Source of the DNA: Ascaris suum
Taxonomy: Eukaryota; Nematoda; Chromadorea; Rhabditida; Ascarididae
Direction of reading: 5' to 3'
DNA length: 64,000 bases
NCBI GenBank assembly: GCA_013433145.1
Contig: CM024175.1
Location: 4,510,516 to 4,574,515 of the forward strand
Shown: positions 20,665 through 33,600 of the stretch, one piece after another
How positions within the stretch are numbered: position 1 is the stretch's first letter
How the letters are laid out: each line of letters opens with the position of its first letter
The notes under the pieces: generated by a model
What the model was told of the DNA's origin: nothing
What the model saw: the letters and a program-made list of their open reading frames with translations, nothing else
Database searches by the model: none
Position numbers and translations under genes: made by a program

Positions 20665-20982
20665 TTGCAAAGTGGAAAATGTGCAGAACGCGTTTCGTTT
20701 AGAGTTGTTGACGGAAGCACTGCACGATGGGCGCACAAAAATGCGAAAATTGGACGGCAGCATGAGGGTGATTCTTTACGGCTGCCCTTGCGATGCGAAC
20801 GAGTTCTTGTGAAGGACGCAGCAACAAACCATATGCGACTCTACATTTTGCAGCAAACAACTGCTCTCGCATCATATATCAACAGAAAGAACCCTCTTTC
20901 CAACTTCTGCAAATATGACGTCATTTATTTAGTAAATATTGTCACGTCACTGAGAAAGCGTCGAAAATATCTTGAATTATAA
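20665..20982 (+). CDS. Orphan 105-residue open reading frame
   Basis: A plus-strand frame in a patch slightly richer in GC than its surroundings (20660-20900). The translation is basic and contains no recognised motif. A frame this long is expected a few times by chance in this window. No flanking splice sites or conserved family were found. Confidence 0.15.
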   Translation: MQSGKCAERVSFRVVDGSTARWAHKNAKIGRQHEGDSLRLPLRCERVLVKDAATNHMRLYILQQTTALASYINRKNPLSNFCKYDVIYLVNIVTSLRKRRKYLEL

Positions 20983-23900
20983 TTTCATCATCCTGTGCGA
21001 AAATAAATACTCGATATTTTTTTGCTCTGAGGAAACTGTAGTTGATTCATGTGGTACTGAATATGTGCAACTGAGGGAACGTTGAAACTGATAAATTCTG
21101 GGTCGACTTTGTAGATGATGGAAATGCAAGTGATATTTTATGCCCTGGCAAATTTAACAATCCAGAAATTGCCGCCCACTCAACAATCCGCACTGCAAAC
21201 TACCCCTCTTAAATATCCTGTTATAAAACTTTATATACGCTGAAAACAATTTGTTAGTTGGACGCAATGTGAACTTTTACTCGAAATTCCTCTTTGTTTT
21301 CTTCTGCGGACGCATTTCCTACACAAGCGGGAAAGTGTGCGAGGGATACCCGAATGCCTCCCAACCGGACTGTCCCAATAATCGAAGATAATATGAAAGT
21401 GCCTATTAATGCGGTTCATGAGAACTCAGTCAATGTCGTAGCAAATATGTACCGCATTTTTTGCTCAAGCAGATGAAAGTATTGCGAATAAAGAAGTGCA
21501 AAATATAACTGTTGACATGAGTCGGTAAGCGAAAGCGATTATAGCCGTCATTTGTGGACTTTGCTGCTTGAGAAAAAGTGATGAATATTTTTAAACAAGC
21601 GATAAAAATACTTAACACTTTCGCTGATCGCGCTATGAGATGCAAACTTGTTTCGAGCGCGTTTTTGCGTCAGTATATTCCGGAATTTCTGGTCCGGATT
21701 TCGGAATCTTTTAGACAAAAGAAGCGGATCTGCCTAGCAAATCTTATAATTTAGGTGTTCTGACATTTTTCTCCGCTTCGATCAAACGAAAAACCTTTTT
21801 ACATCCGCTGTCGCGTCACTATTTGTACGTGATAATTTTCCATATTTACTGTTTTTATGCAAGAGTTCATTTTAATCGGCCGACTTATAGTTTCCTAAGC
21901 AAGACATTTCCTGCAGCGCCCATCGTCAGCATCTGCTAATTTCAATTGCTTGAAGTTATTCATGTGATTTCTAGGATTTGATATAGCGAAATTATGGCGT
22001 AAAAAACTATTGGAAGATGCGTTTACTATAAGAAGTGATATGCAGATCTCTAAATGAAGATGATTCTTCCTCACAGTAAACTGGCTGAACAAAAAAAAAC
22101 ATTTTGTGCTGCTGCAATCGTTCGAGATTTCTTATGGGCAATCGAAACGAATGCTTATGAGATCCCGCTGATGAGATTACAGAAATTGAATATGATGGCA
22201 ATGATTTTCATGGGCGATAGGCTGAAACTTTTATGCATACTCGCCAATACGATGATGTGATAAAGCTCTTATTGAACAATTTGCAAGAAATGAATAAAAA
22301 CAAAGATGTTTCGATGTTCTAGAAGTCGTTGCGGTTCCAAGCAGTTGTTAAAAATCATTGGTCACTAAAAAAAGAGGGGAAAACGCTACCAACGTGGAAC
22401 ATCTGCTATTGCGCTTGCGATTTTTGAATTGGAAAGAAGCTGCCTATATAACCGGATAACGTTAACAACAACACGTATAGTGATGGTGGGATGTGAAATG
22501 GTTGGAAAACAGATTTATCTTGCAGTGTCTCTTTCACTTACCCCTTTAAAAGAATGTTTTCACTGCTTTCTCTTTCATATTTTGAGCCAAAAAATTTCAA
22601 AAACGTTGTACTAAGGAATCTGGAGAGTGAATCAAATTCCAGCACATGCGAACAGTAGAAACTACATCCATTAAACTAGGGAAGACACTTTCTTGATTAA
22701 AAAAACGCAAATATTATTATCAAAACCTCATGCGATGGCAGGAGAGTGGAAGCCATGGTGCATTTACTATTTTGTGGTGAAACCCTCATTTCAGTGCTCA
22801 TTTATTCACCACCTTCAATACTGCAAAAGCTACACATGCAAATTGCAAATTGCAATTTATTCGTGTAGCTTTCCTTCTTTCTTTAACCTGTTGTTTCGTT
22901 CATTCCTTTTGTTAATTGCAATACAGTAGCATCTATATTCTAAAAGTTTTGAGGAATTTAAAAATTATACGTTTGCCTTGCTTAGGTTCGAAACATCTTT
23001 TCCTGCCCTCTTCTGTTTAGATAAGCACCAGCTTTAATAAGAGAAATACGGCGAAATCCAGTTGTCGTAACCCAATGACAAAGCCAACTGTACGAACCGA
23101 CTCATGAGAGATTTATTTTCATGAGATTTGGATACAAACTTTTTTTTCAGCAGAAATATAAAAATAGTAATTCAATCAAGTCTGGATCGCCATAAGTCGG
23201 AACTATAGGTGAAACACCTCTGAAAAAATAAAGGGCACGTAACCTGAAAGAAGTGAAACCATGGATCTCAAGTGAACTTTCCAGAAACTTTCAGGTGAAC
23301 GTAAATTCATGGCAAAATGTCTTCAAGTAGCCGATCATGCTCCTCTGCGATAGTTCTGTTCAGATTCAGCACTATCCGTTTCCCTTGTGATCGATTTCAA
23401 TGCAGTGGTAAAATACCGACCATTTGCCATTGAGATCCGTTCTGCATTATTGTGAGCCGACAACAATCCGTCCACACTGCATATAAAAAATAGAATTTTG
23501 ATGGAATTAAAGTTATGCATGGCGTTCACCTTATAAGTACATATAAGAGCAGTGCCGCAATGAAGGAATCGGATAGCGCAGAACTGTTTGATCTTATGCA
23601 CAAATTTCGGCCGCTTTATGCAAATTTAGAAACGTGTGTGACTACCGATTAGAAGAATAAGAAGTTTAATGAGTGAAAAGAAATACATAAACACATTAGC
23701 TAAGTTGGAAGCAATTGCGATGTAGCCAGCTATGTCCTTTACGAGGGGCGAGACAGTGCTGGATTGCATGCGACTGCCTTACCGATGCACAGAGCTGAAA
23801 TGCCGTTGACTCAGTCGCACGTTAGTGATTCCATTTGAATTCACTCAACTTTATCTATCAAATTTAAACACAGAGTTGCGCGCACAAATATAAATATATA

Positions 23901-25376
23901 CACATATAAATCCGCATGTGCCCATCCGGAGTGACCACCGAACTGTCTATTATGCAGTTTCACAAATTTGCACTGGCAGACATATTGCGGCTGGCAAGAT
24001 CATGCTTGCTTGCGTAATTAGCGTTGCGCTATGTGTGTACATTTGCCTGTTCAGTTGATTCGTGACGAGGGCCATCGAAGCTTGATTTCGAACTTTACTG
24101 GGGGATAGTCGTTATTTTTTCATTTCGTTCATAAATTTGGTAGCGATTTAAGCATCAGCAATCACGGTGAAAAACCACTATTTCAATTGAACCATTTATG
24201 AATATTAATGAAAACTTATAGTAAACAAGGGACGGATTTTGCGAACTTGATACTTAATAGATACTGCGGTATCAGTGTATCACTTAATTAAGCTAAAGCA
24301 AAAGTGGCTTCTTCACTTTCTGTATTTCAAATCTATATTAAAAAACCTCATGAATTATTTCTTCAGTAGGAAATAATTGTTGGCATCAATAGGAAGAGAA
24401 ATGAATGGCGGCCAAGAGATGAATTTTGTGGAGTGGGTGAGTTTGCCTTGGCATGGTAATTCTTTGGTTATTTTGTAGTCATTAATTTCAGGTAACTCTT
24501 AGATTTCTGAGAGATTGTGAGATTGGTCGTAGGCGATGAATGTGGGCATTTCGTCGTTTTTCTTCTAGATCACCAGTTCCGCTCGTTTTTGCCTATTCCC
24601 TTCTGCAAATTGCAATATTTATTGATCGCACCAATGTTCATGTGTTATATTTGAACAGTCTATTTATCCGATATTTACCATATCGTTTGAACTGTTTGTG
24701 AAATACACAAACAGTCCGCCGTGTTGTTTAAACTGTTTACTAGAATTAATCTATTTGTACTAAGGAATTTTAATCGCCCACAAAAAAAACAATTCCAAAT
24801 GTCGTGAGTTTTTCGTAAAACAATTAACAGCAAAATAAGGCACCACTGACTATATACAGCTCCTCTTCCTTTTCTTTTGGAGCTGTTACACCTTTCGTTG
24901 CACTTTGTAAAATAACACACCCATACAAATCACTACTATGATGATCTGATTGCAAAAATGTTACATTTATACCTTTATACCTGTTCTTTCCTTTATACCA
25001 GTCAATAAAGCTTGCAATCAGTTCAAGTAGTTTTTTTTCTAAGGCATACTATTGCATCAGGATTATTTCTTCCACTTTTGACAACATGGAAGTCCTGTTC
25101 ATCGAAAAGCACAAAAAACAATTGTTTTATTAATTCGAGTGATTCGCAAAGGCGCTACTGAATAACTGAAGGTGATTATTGAATGCCACTAGAGCATTGC
25201 TGCTAACTATAAGTGAACGTTTCAATCTCGGCAATGAATAGTTTGAAAACAATTCTTCTATCGCCGTGTTGACAGAAATTTTGAGCAACAATTCTAGCAT
25301 TCGATTCTTGTGAGTGCAATTCTAATAATAAAGTTTATCTTTGAACATACTACATATTTGTTAGAAAGTATATGCA
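20983..25376. other. Intergenic, no gene recognised
   Basis: Contains short overlapping frames only, plus a perfect inverted repeat at 24691-24715. Confidence 0.45.
24691..24715. repeat. Perfect 10-bp inverted repeat, 5-base loop
   Basis: ACTGTTTGTG (24691-24700) and CACAAACAGT (24706-24715) are exact reverse complements around AAATA. Related AACTGTTT words occur just before and after. Confidence 0.9.
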
Positions 25377-25703
25377 TTATACGTAACAGCTCCATAAATA
25401 ATCAACTCCGGAGGTAATAAAGACATCTTGATAGGCAGTTAAATATGGCGTTAAGCTGTGGGCTCGTCGGGTGGTGCTTTCCTCATGAAGCAGAACCAGA
25501 GAGCGTATGCTGTAGCGGGAAACCAAGCGAGTAAGCATAGCAGCGAGCAAATAAGCACATGAATCCGACAATAGGTGGTGTGCACGAATACAGCCAACGG
25601 CTAAATAGGAAGTGCATGATTGTTTCAAAAGCTGAGATAATTGTTCAAAAACCTTCAGCGCAGCTATCCAAGAAATTCCAATAGCATTGAAGTGTTTTTC
25701 CAT
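25377..25703 (-). CDS. Orphan 108-residue open reading frame on the minus strand
   Basis: An ATG-started minus-strand frame whose translation is fairly hydrophobic and leucine-rich. A second minus frame over the same bases also yields a hydrophobic segment, so the coding frame, if any, is ambiguous. No family is recognised. Confidence 0.15.
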   Translation of the reverse strand: MEKHFNAIGISWIAALKVFEQLSQLLKQSCTSYLAVGCIRAHHLLSDSCAYLLAAMLTRLVSRYSIRSLVLLHEESTTRRAHSLTPYLTAYQDVFITSGVDYLWSCYV

Positions 25704-26471
25704 CGTTCTCTATGAATTTCTATTGTGATTAGACTCGATTAATAAGAAGTTAATGTGCTCGAGAGCATGTTACTCGGGAAGTTTTTATGCTATGGTTGTT
25801 GATAAGATAATAATGAAGCATTGGTTTCACAGCGCAGGAGCTAAACTTTCAAACGTCCCCTCCCTCTCCCCCTCCCTCCGACCGCAAGTCGCTGCACTGC
25901 GTGGCCGCTGCTGCACAAGGTGTAAATGAGTGCCTGATATTTTCAAATGCTGCAAAAATAAAGCGTTTCTTTCACGGTTTCCTGAAGGTTGAAATTTTAT
26001 TTATCCACTGTTCAATTATCAAACCAGCAAAATGCAGCAGCCAACTTATTGGGAAAGAGAAGTGTGATTCAATTATTTAATTGGATCGAAGTTGGAGCCA
26101 TGAATTTCCGTTTAAATTGGACATTAATATGTGCTCATGTGAGCTATGAATGAGTGTGCACAAATTTCTAATCCTGCAGTGCCACAATGACTTGGCCAAT
26201 ACTCAAAACTGCTCTTCGATATAGAAGCGCTCCTTCCACACAATCTTCATATTGCAAAGTCAATGCCCGAGTTCTGATTTATTGCAAAAGAATTGTCGTT
26301 GTTGAGCCAAAATGATAGTAAACTCTGCGAAAATCGCTATTTTGCTATCGGACAAAACTTTTGTTTGTATTCGTCAGCAAATGCAATAATTTTGGCCTTG
26401 TTTAGAAAACAAAATAACACGTTATTCATCGTTGAAAGCTCTTATCCTTTGGGTTTTTTGCAAATTACAAT
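25704..26471. other. Intergenic, with a pyrimidine-rich tract at about 25855-25880
   Basis: A CT-rich stretch (CCCCTCCCTCTCCCCCTCCC) in otherwise AT-rich sequence. No gene recognised. Confidence 0.5.
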
Positions 26472-26520
26472 AATATAAAGTAAATACAAATATAAAGTAA
26501 ATATAAATATAAAGTAAATA
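26472..26520. repeat. 17-bp tandem repeat, three copies
   Basis: AATATAAAGTAAATA recurs at 26472, 26489 and 26506, an exact period of 17, with one or two base changes between copies. A degenerate AAAGTAAA continuation follows. Confidence 0.9.
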
Positions 26521-29500
26521 ATGAAAGTAAAGCAAATAGACGATCGACTACTAAGTACGAAAACGAATCATTCAATGAGGAAAATTTTTTCTTGAATATT
26601 TCAATAGAACAGTAAAATATCGCAGAAAGTTTGACAAAATGCGATGATGCGTCTTTGTTTTATTATGCAAAATTATTTCCGATTCCATAGCGCTCAAAAG
26701 ACGCTTCTGGAAATGGGACTTGAACACTTACCGGAAGGCAGAAACAAAGAACAAATTCGATGATATGTTGAGGCTCGAGAGCCATTCCCCTTTTTCCTGA
26801 AAATAAAACAGTGATATTATTGGTCGCTTGTTAAATGGTACATCCTGCTAATCTCAAGAATATCAGCACAGCTACCATAATAATTCCAACAGCAGTTTTG
26901 CTTCAACGCCCACTCGCGGCATCTTCAGCAAAGCAAAGGATTAAGCTAGTCGAAACCTTATGCTGCAACTCAAAGCAATAATGACAACAAATGAATTCAC
27001 TATTGAAATATAGAAACGAAAATTTCCCATCACGGCAAACAGTATGTAATAAATGGAAAAAAGTGTCATTTTTTTAATGTTAGATTTTTAGATGATTTTT
27101 ATTACGTCGAAAGGCAACGCAAATCCAAGACGGTCAAATTCGATCACGCTGATCGCAATATTCTCATAGCGAGCGATGCCCATTCCAATACGAAAAACTT
27201 CATCAATAATTCGCACAATTTAACGGATCCTCATATCACAGTAAAAGTAACTTCTTGCAATAAATTAATGATAGGGATCGCGACTGGGTGTTTGCTGCTC
27301 AGTGATCATTCTGGCTAAGTGTGGAAAGACAAGAAAACCCGCGACTATAGGTGCAAGACGGCTGGCAACCGGAACGTCACTGCCGCAAACCCCTTAATTG
27401 CAAAGAAGTCGAACGAGCGAATGGAACTCGACAGATCCGCGCCTACCCTTGGCGAATGGACGGATCGTCAGGCAAATCAGGTGAAATTGATATCACAATA
27501 AAACACTAGTAGCAGCAATAAAGTTGAGGACTTCAAACTCTCTTTTCAAGTGATTTTGCAAATTTTCTCCTCAGCGATAATCTCTAAAGTCACAGAAGTT
27601 AGAGGGAGAAGCAATATCTGCGTCACACGATGGCAGTTTTCTCCCAGTTCATTATGAACTACCAACATGTAAATGTACATTTCTTTTGTCGCCGATCGAA
27701 TATGCGGGAAACACGGAAGCATATCAGCGGAAGTGACGTGATATGCTCTTCTGCATCTCGCTCATATGGCCAACCAATTCCACAACTTGCGGACAAGAAA
27801 TAAAAAATGCTGATTAATGCCTATGTATTCTTACTATTCTGGAGATCAGTACGAACGCCTTACAGATGACTCATTCTCGCGTGTGATAAATTCACCGGCG
27901 TGAAATGAAAATCCGACTCCTCTATGAAGTGTGCAAAATTTTGAACACAAGGGACTTTTCTTGGGAGCTGTAAAAAAGTTGTTTCATTTCGACACAACTT
28001 TCCGAATAGAGTTAACGTTGAGAGTAAAACGCAGGAAAACTAGCTACGCTTCCAACATATGCTTCTTAAGCAAAGAACTAAATGCTGCTATAATAAATGC
28101 CGAGAAATGACTGCGGTTGGCGGATGCAAACGAAGAACGCGATTGACACTGCGACTTTTTAGGCGCCCATAATGGGAACAGGTTCAAAAGACGCAGTGAA
28201 AACGCTCCCAGTTATTTCGCTTAGCAAATCAATTCACCAATGCTGCGTGAAAGTGAATGATCTATCGTAATCGATATGGGGTTTGCCCGAGGTGTTTGCC
28301 TCTGAATCATATTGAAAGTTCGTGTTACAGATTGAGGCGACGGGATGAAAGGAGATGATAACTGGAGACAAAAAAACAATCAGCGCTTCTATAGGAGGTC
28401 GAATAATTCATAAACGAATGAAGTAATGTTTAGTGCTCAGCTGTGGAATTTTTAGAACGTCTCAAAAAATAAGTATTACATTCTCGTAACAATATAAAGC
28501 ATCCACTTGTAATGGCCTCAATTTGTTGCGATAAGGCCATACTTTACTTTTGCTTCAGTAGTTCCTCAATATTATGCATTACTCCCACTTCGCATACACA
28601 TATCTATAAGCAAGGCCAGCAACAGTTTCGAGATCCATTTTTCTGTATGACTATCGAAAACAAAGCTGTCAGCTGCATCTGTCGCTTCTTCCAGTGAGCG
28701 AGCAACTAAGCTTCATTGTATAAATGGAGTTGTTGCTTTGAAGCTTATAAGCACACTTTTTTTCGGATTGCAGTTGGTACGAACATATTTCAAAGAGAGA
28801 TACCTGTTAAATATCTTACAATCATAAAGTAAAAGCAACAAATCCGCTTGAAGACGATGGTTTTCCAAAGGTTCGAGATTGTAAGTCTTCAAAGCGTTCC
28901 GTAGTCCGGCTGATATGGGTCAGGAAAGATTTTACGGAAAGCGCACCCAGTAAATGCTTTTAGATGTTTCCACTAAATTTCGTATCAAAAATCTCGCATG
29001 ATGGTGGTACTAGTGAGGAGCGCTCAAGAATACGATGACAGCAAATTATGAAAGCTTTTCGAAAACGTTTTCAACTCAGTTGTGAGGCAGCCATCCAAAT
29101 ATATTGTTTGCAGTTTTCGACGATTTATGCAGATTTCTGAGCGATGAAGATTTCACCTAAGAGTGGCGTAAACTTTCATAACGCCGTCACTTGCTGGAAG
29201 CAGGCGAGTATCGCGTATTCTCGTTATGCAATCATGTTCAAAATGGAACTGAAGAGTGCGAACTTTGGGAGCGGAAAGGTCAAGCTGTCATAGCTTTTAC
29301 TTTTACCTCGTTTGCGTTTGTCTGATGTCAAAGAACTTATATGATTCGCAAACTACAAACCAGAAGAAAAATTCGCAAACGAGGTTATTAACTGCCTCAG
29401 AAACTCGCTCATAGCTAACGTTCACCCGAATATTGCATGTACGAAATGTGTTTAGATGTTTTGATAATAGTGATAACGTGGTATTTCAATGTCGCGATTT

Positions 29501-30626
29501 CTGGAAGTTTTGCAGAAGAAATCATCAAACACCTCACTCTTAACGGAATTACCAATAACAACATTCCTCTCCGAGATACTCGACAGTCCTAGCAACTGTT
29601 TGATTTCTAAGTAGGTGTTGATGTAATCACTAATGCTCCTTTTTCTTTTAACAGCGATGGTGATAGCTCTTCCATCTTCCTCCATTCCCACCTTTGTACA
29701 CAGCTATGGGTCACAGCAGAGAACCTGATAACTTGAGCCAACCTTTCACTTCTTTCATGAAAGAAGTTTCGTAAATAGCGAACAATGTGTAGCGATGTCG
29801 CACGCTGCAAAACTCGCAAATTATTCAGCTCATTATACCTCTTAACTGCCTCTTATCTCCTCTCCCTCCCCTCCCCTCCCCCCCCCCCCCCACTCCCAAT
29901 CCCCTTACGTAAAGGTGTGTTGGATTGAAAGTTGCCATGTCTCATCACTTGCGATCAACAACGATGCATCTACTAAGCGGATCGGCGTTTCTCCCATGGT
30001 ACAATACGTGCCTAATATCAAGTGGATATGAGGACGTTAGTACATGATGCTAAATGTACAAGAACATTTCAAAGATATATTGAGGTCAAATCTGTACGAG
30101 TGAGTTAAGAATTAAGAATCTTACTTTGACTGAGTGACGACTATATTCTCATGAGGAAAATCTTTCATAGTCATCATCTTCTCATCCTTGTATTGGCCAC
30201 ACTTCTTTCATGGGATCGGACGTGCGCCGTCTAAATGAACGTTCGATAACGCCTCCACTTCTCTTCTCCGAGGTTCTTTTGTGGCAGTTATCCTAGAGTG
30301 TTACGGCGGATGAGTTTTGCTTGAATACGATGTCGATTCATTGAATCTGCAAATGATAATGGCATTAGCATATGAAAAAAAATCCATTAATATAAGGTGG
30401 CAAGTTGACGTATTTGGAAGATTGGTCTCCTACAACGAAAACATTTATATGCTGGTGAGATGAATTATTCGATGTGGAGGAGTATTAAACTGGTGATTCT
30501 TCCGGGGGCGGATCAAAGACGATGGCTGGCAGGATGTGATTGCTGCATTTTTTGAGTTAGATGAGTTCGTCGGTATTAGATGTTCGAGATTGTGGTTATA
30601 TGCGCTGATACATAACCTAGTTGGTA
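26521..30626. other. Intergenic region upstream of flotillin
   Basis: No gene recognised. A frame at 27319-27501 and a minus-strand pair near 29452-29819 are open but give unrecognised products. A C-rich tract lies at 29863-29891. No TATA box or other promoter element could be assigned with confidence. Confidence 0.45.
29863..29891 (-). repeat. C-rich tract ending in C14
   Basis: CTCCC units run into a 14-base C run (29878-29891). The minus strand therefore carries consecutive G runs able to form a quadruplex. It lies about 0.8 kb upstream of the flotillin start codon. Confidence 0.85.
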
Positions 30627-30638
30627 TTTTGTTTTCAG
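30627..30638 (+). other. Splice acceptor in front of the flotillin start codon
   Basis: TTTTGTTTTCAG ends 47 bases upstream of the flotillin ATG. It can be a trans-splice (spliced-leader) acceptor, as is common in nematodes, or the 3' end of an intron in the 5' untranslated region. The sequence alone does not separate the two. Confidence 0.6.
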
Positions 30639-30685
30639 TGATAAATTATTCAGAAACGTTGTGTTGTTGCGAAATTGACGCCAAG

Positions 30686-33600
30686 ATGTTCCACACCTGT
30701 GGGCCAAATGAAGCGATGGTTGTATCAGGTAGGTGTTTTAAGCCTTTAGCTGAACATTATGAGGTAGAAAGAAGAAAGCTTTCTAGAGGTAAAGATTATG
30801 CTGGTGAAACTGCTCCAAGTTACATTGGCTCTAGATTAGTAGTCATTTAAATGTAAGTGATTGCAGCTGCACACTTATTTTCGACGTTTGCTTGTCGTAT
30901 GACATTTGCATTCCATGAGTAAATAATCCAAAACCTTCTTTATAAACAATACCGTCCCATCCGATAGTTCGCTTCACTGAACTCTTCGATCCCATATATG
31001 AACAAACTGAGGAAGCACTCTATGCTGTGTTTTGACTGAATAGAAAAGTTTTAGAAATATTGAAATATTTGATATGGAATCAGTATTGATGAACTCAGAA
31101 CTCAATCATGGATGTAGGTGTGGTGTACCAGCTGGAACGCTTGGTTCAACTCAGGTAGGAAAGAGATGGAGTGGGGATGGGGTAAGGAAAGGGGGAATGG
31201 AAAACATAGTCGCACTTCTGTGTCAGCGAAATTTTCATGCAAATATATGAATGTTATTAATGCAGGAAAGGAACCATCGAAATGTGACTGTCTTCGGTTG
31301 AAGTGGGGTATTGCTAGCTGCAATGAACGGTGAGTGAAAGCATTTATGAGATAGAGGGTGGAATATTGGTGACTGACGAGGTACATATTCGATGGTCATC
31401 TGATACGTTTTTGGGAACTCGATTTTCTAGCTTCTTCCTGCCAATAATTTGTGCTCGTCGGTAACTCAGTTCACTCGACCTATACTTGTAAAAGACATCC
31501 AAAGAGTATGGTCAGTTCGAATTCATATTGCCACATTAAGTCCATTGCTTTGTACTATGTTAAAGGGATGTTTCACAGTACACCTTCGTATGTCACCGGA
31601 GGTCGTGCACTTGTATGGCCAGTCATACAAATGGTTCAACGTATTTCGTTGAACACAATAACCCTCGAGGTGTACAGTCCACGAGTGTACACTCAGAAGG
31701 GTGTTCCTGTGTCGGTCACAGGCATCGCGCAGGTTACTTTTCATTCAGTTCTCTTGTCAATCATCTTACTGTGAATAGTTAAGCCGCGTTTGAAAGCAGT
31801 TACAACCCCAACCTAAGCCTGACAAACTCACTAATCGCCACCGGTCTGGAATCTTTTGGCAATAGCCTTACACGTTTTGGCAAGCAACCTGGTATATAAA
31901 TCTACTGGTGCTTCTGCGTATTAAGGTACCTGGCTTTCAAAGCCGTCAGATCGTTGTCAACTTCATAAGGGCGTGTCCTGCAACCTTCTGACTCCAAAGA
32001 AGCCGTTTTTGAGACGTAAAAGTTTTGACAACAGCTTAGCTCCAGAAAATTTTCGCAAATTTCGATGCTAACATATCGGCCGGCCATCACGTAAGGGAAA
32101 GCCCAGGGTGATCAGGATTTCTGATCTTTTAAAAATGGCTTCTTTTTCTGAGTCAGCGGTTTTCATAGCGTACAACTACGACATTTAGCAAATACCTGAC
32201 AACAATCGGCACATCTTTTTTACATTTAATGTCACGTCTTAATGCAATGACGCTAGGAAAGTTGGCTATATTTGGAATAACATGCGAACATTGAGCTTCG
32301 ATTGCAACCTTTAACAAGTGAATTTGCAAGTGATATGCTATGAGATTGACCCATTATTCATATGATGCGAAATGCAATGGCGTGCGTTTTACTTTCAGGT
32401 TAAAGTGGAATCTCGTAAGAAGGAAACATTGGCAACAGCTTGTCGCCTTTTCCTCGGAAAATCAGAGCACGAAATACAACAGGTTTTATCTTGTTCATTC
32501 TTTTTTCTTTTTTTAACTTTCGCTTAGTTTCTTTTCTTTTGTTTAGTTAGGATTTTGCAGGTCCTCGAGATGTGCTAGATCCACTAATATCAATGGCACA
32601 CCTTTATAATCTGCAGCTGTGATTTGGGGCTAGTTTGACCGGGCTGAATGTGAAGAGATGATTTGCTTCATGAATGCTAAAACCGGAAATCGTAGTGATC
32701 ATTAACCTAGTTTGTTCACGATATATGCTCGTTTAAGCCTGGAGGGCTGCGAGGTGCAGGTCCATAATTTTCGAGTTGAAAATTGACAGCAAACGTACTT
32801 CATTAAAATACAGAAGTGACAAGGTTTATCATGCGCCGTTTCCGTTTGAGTTCATTGTCTTGTGTATCGGATGTCCATCCAAGTTCATCGTTTCCGTAGT
32901 AATTAGCCCACTTGCAATTTTTTGAAAGCAGAAATGATCCCAGATAGGAACGTTGTTTGCTATTGAGTTGATATATAATGTTGTCCATAATGGTATTCGT
33001 ATTTTTCTAGGAATGTGATTTAACGCCAATTATAAGAAATATGGATGGCGATGTTTTTACCACATTAAAGAGGTCGCTTAATGTGTGATATTTAATGAAG
33101 AGTCAAGACTACGCAAGGGAAAGGGAGTTGATGGGGATCAGATCATGCAATAACCCAAAGCAGATTCCTTCTTTCAAGGACGAAGGCTTTAGAGTCGTAC
33201 TGATACTCTTTCTCATTCTGCCCATGCCACCGTTAGATCTATTGTGCTCTAGTGTGCGAAATTTACGGCACATTACGTTGGGTTCCCATTTCAAAGCACC
33301 TGTGAGCTTCTCGTTTTCCATTAGAATGCGTCAGCAAGCGGAAATATCCTGCATCTCTCACCTAAAAATAAGGGATGGTGACAATTCTTTTTTTGCGTTC
33401 GACGTTTGCTCTATCATTTGTGTAGAAATTCGAGGGTAGACTCGAACTTTTTTGAATCTCGAATTCACTCCAGGAGCGGTTGACCGCTCTTTCTCATTCG
33501 TCGTTATTAAAGCTAGCCAGAGTTGATTTTAAGTCATGAAAGTACCAAGAGTGGCGTCTTTGGTTATTTGAAAATCTCTAACTTCGGCGTGGTTCTTTTG

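Noticed and set aside
25377..25703. Resemblance of an alternative minus-strand frame to a small polytopic membrane protein
   Set aside because: The hydrophobic segment is interrupted by a stop and key residues of candidate families do not line up.
31244..31330. A possible extra exon in flotillin intron 1 ending at a perfect GTGAGT donor
   Set aside because: Including it would put exon 2 out of frame, and the family has no residues to match it.
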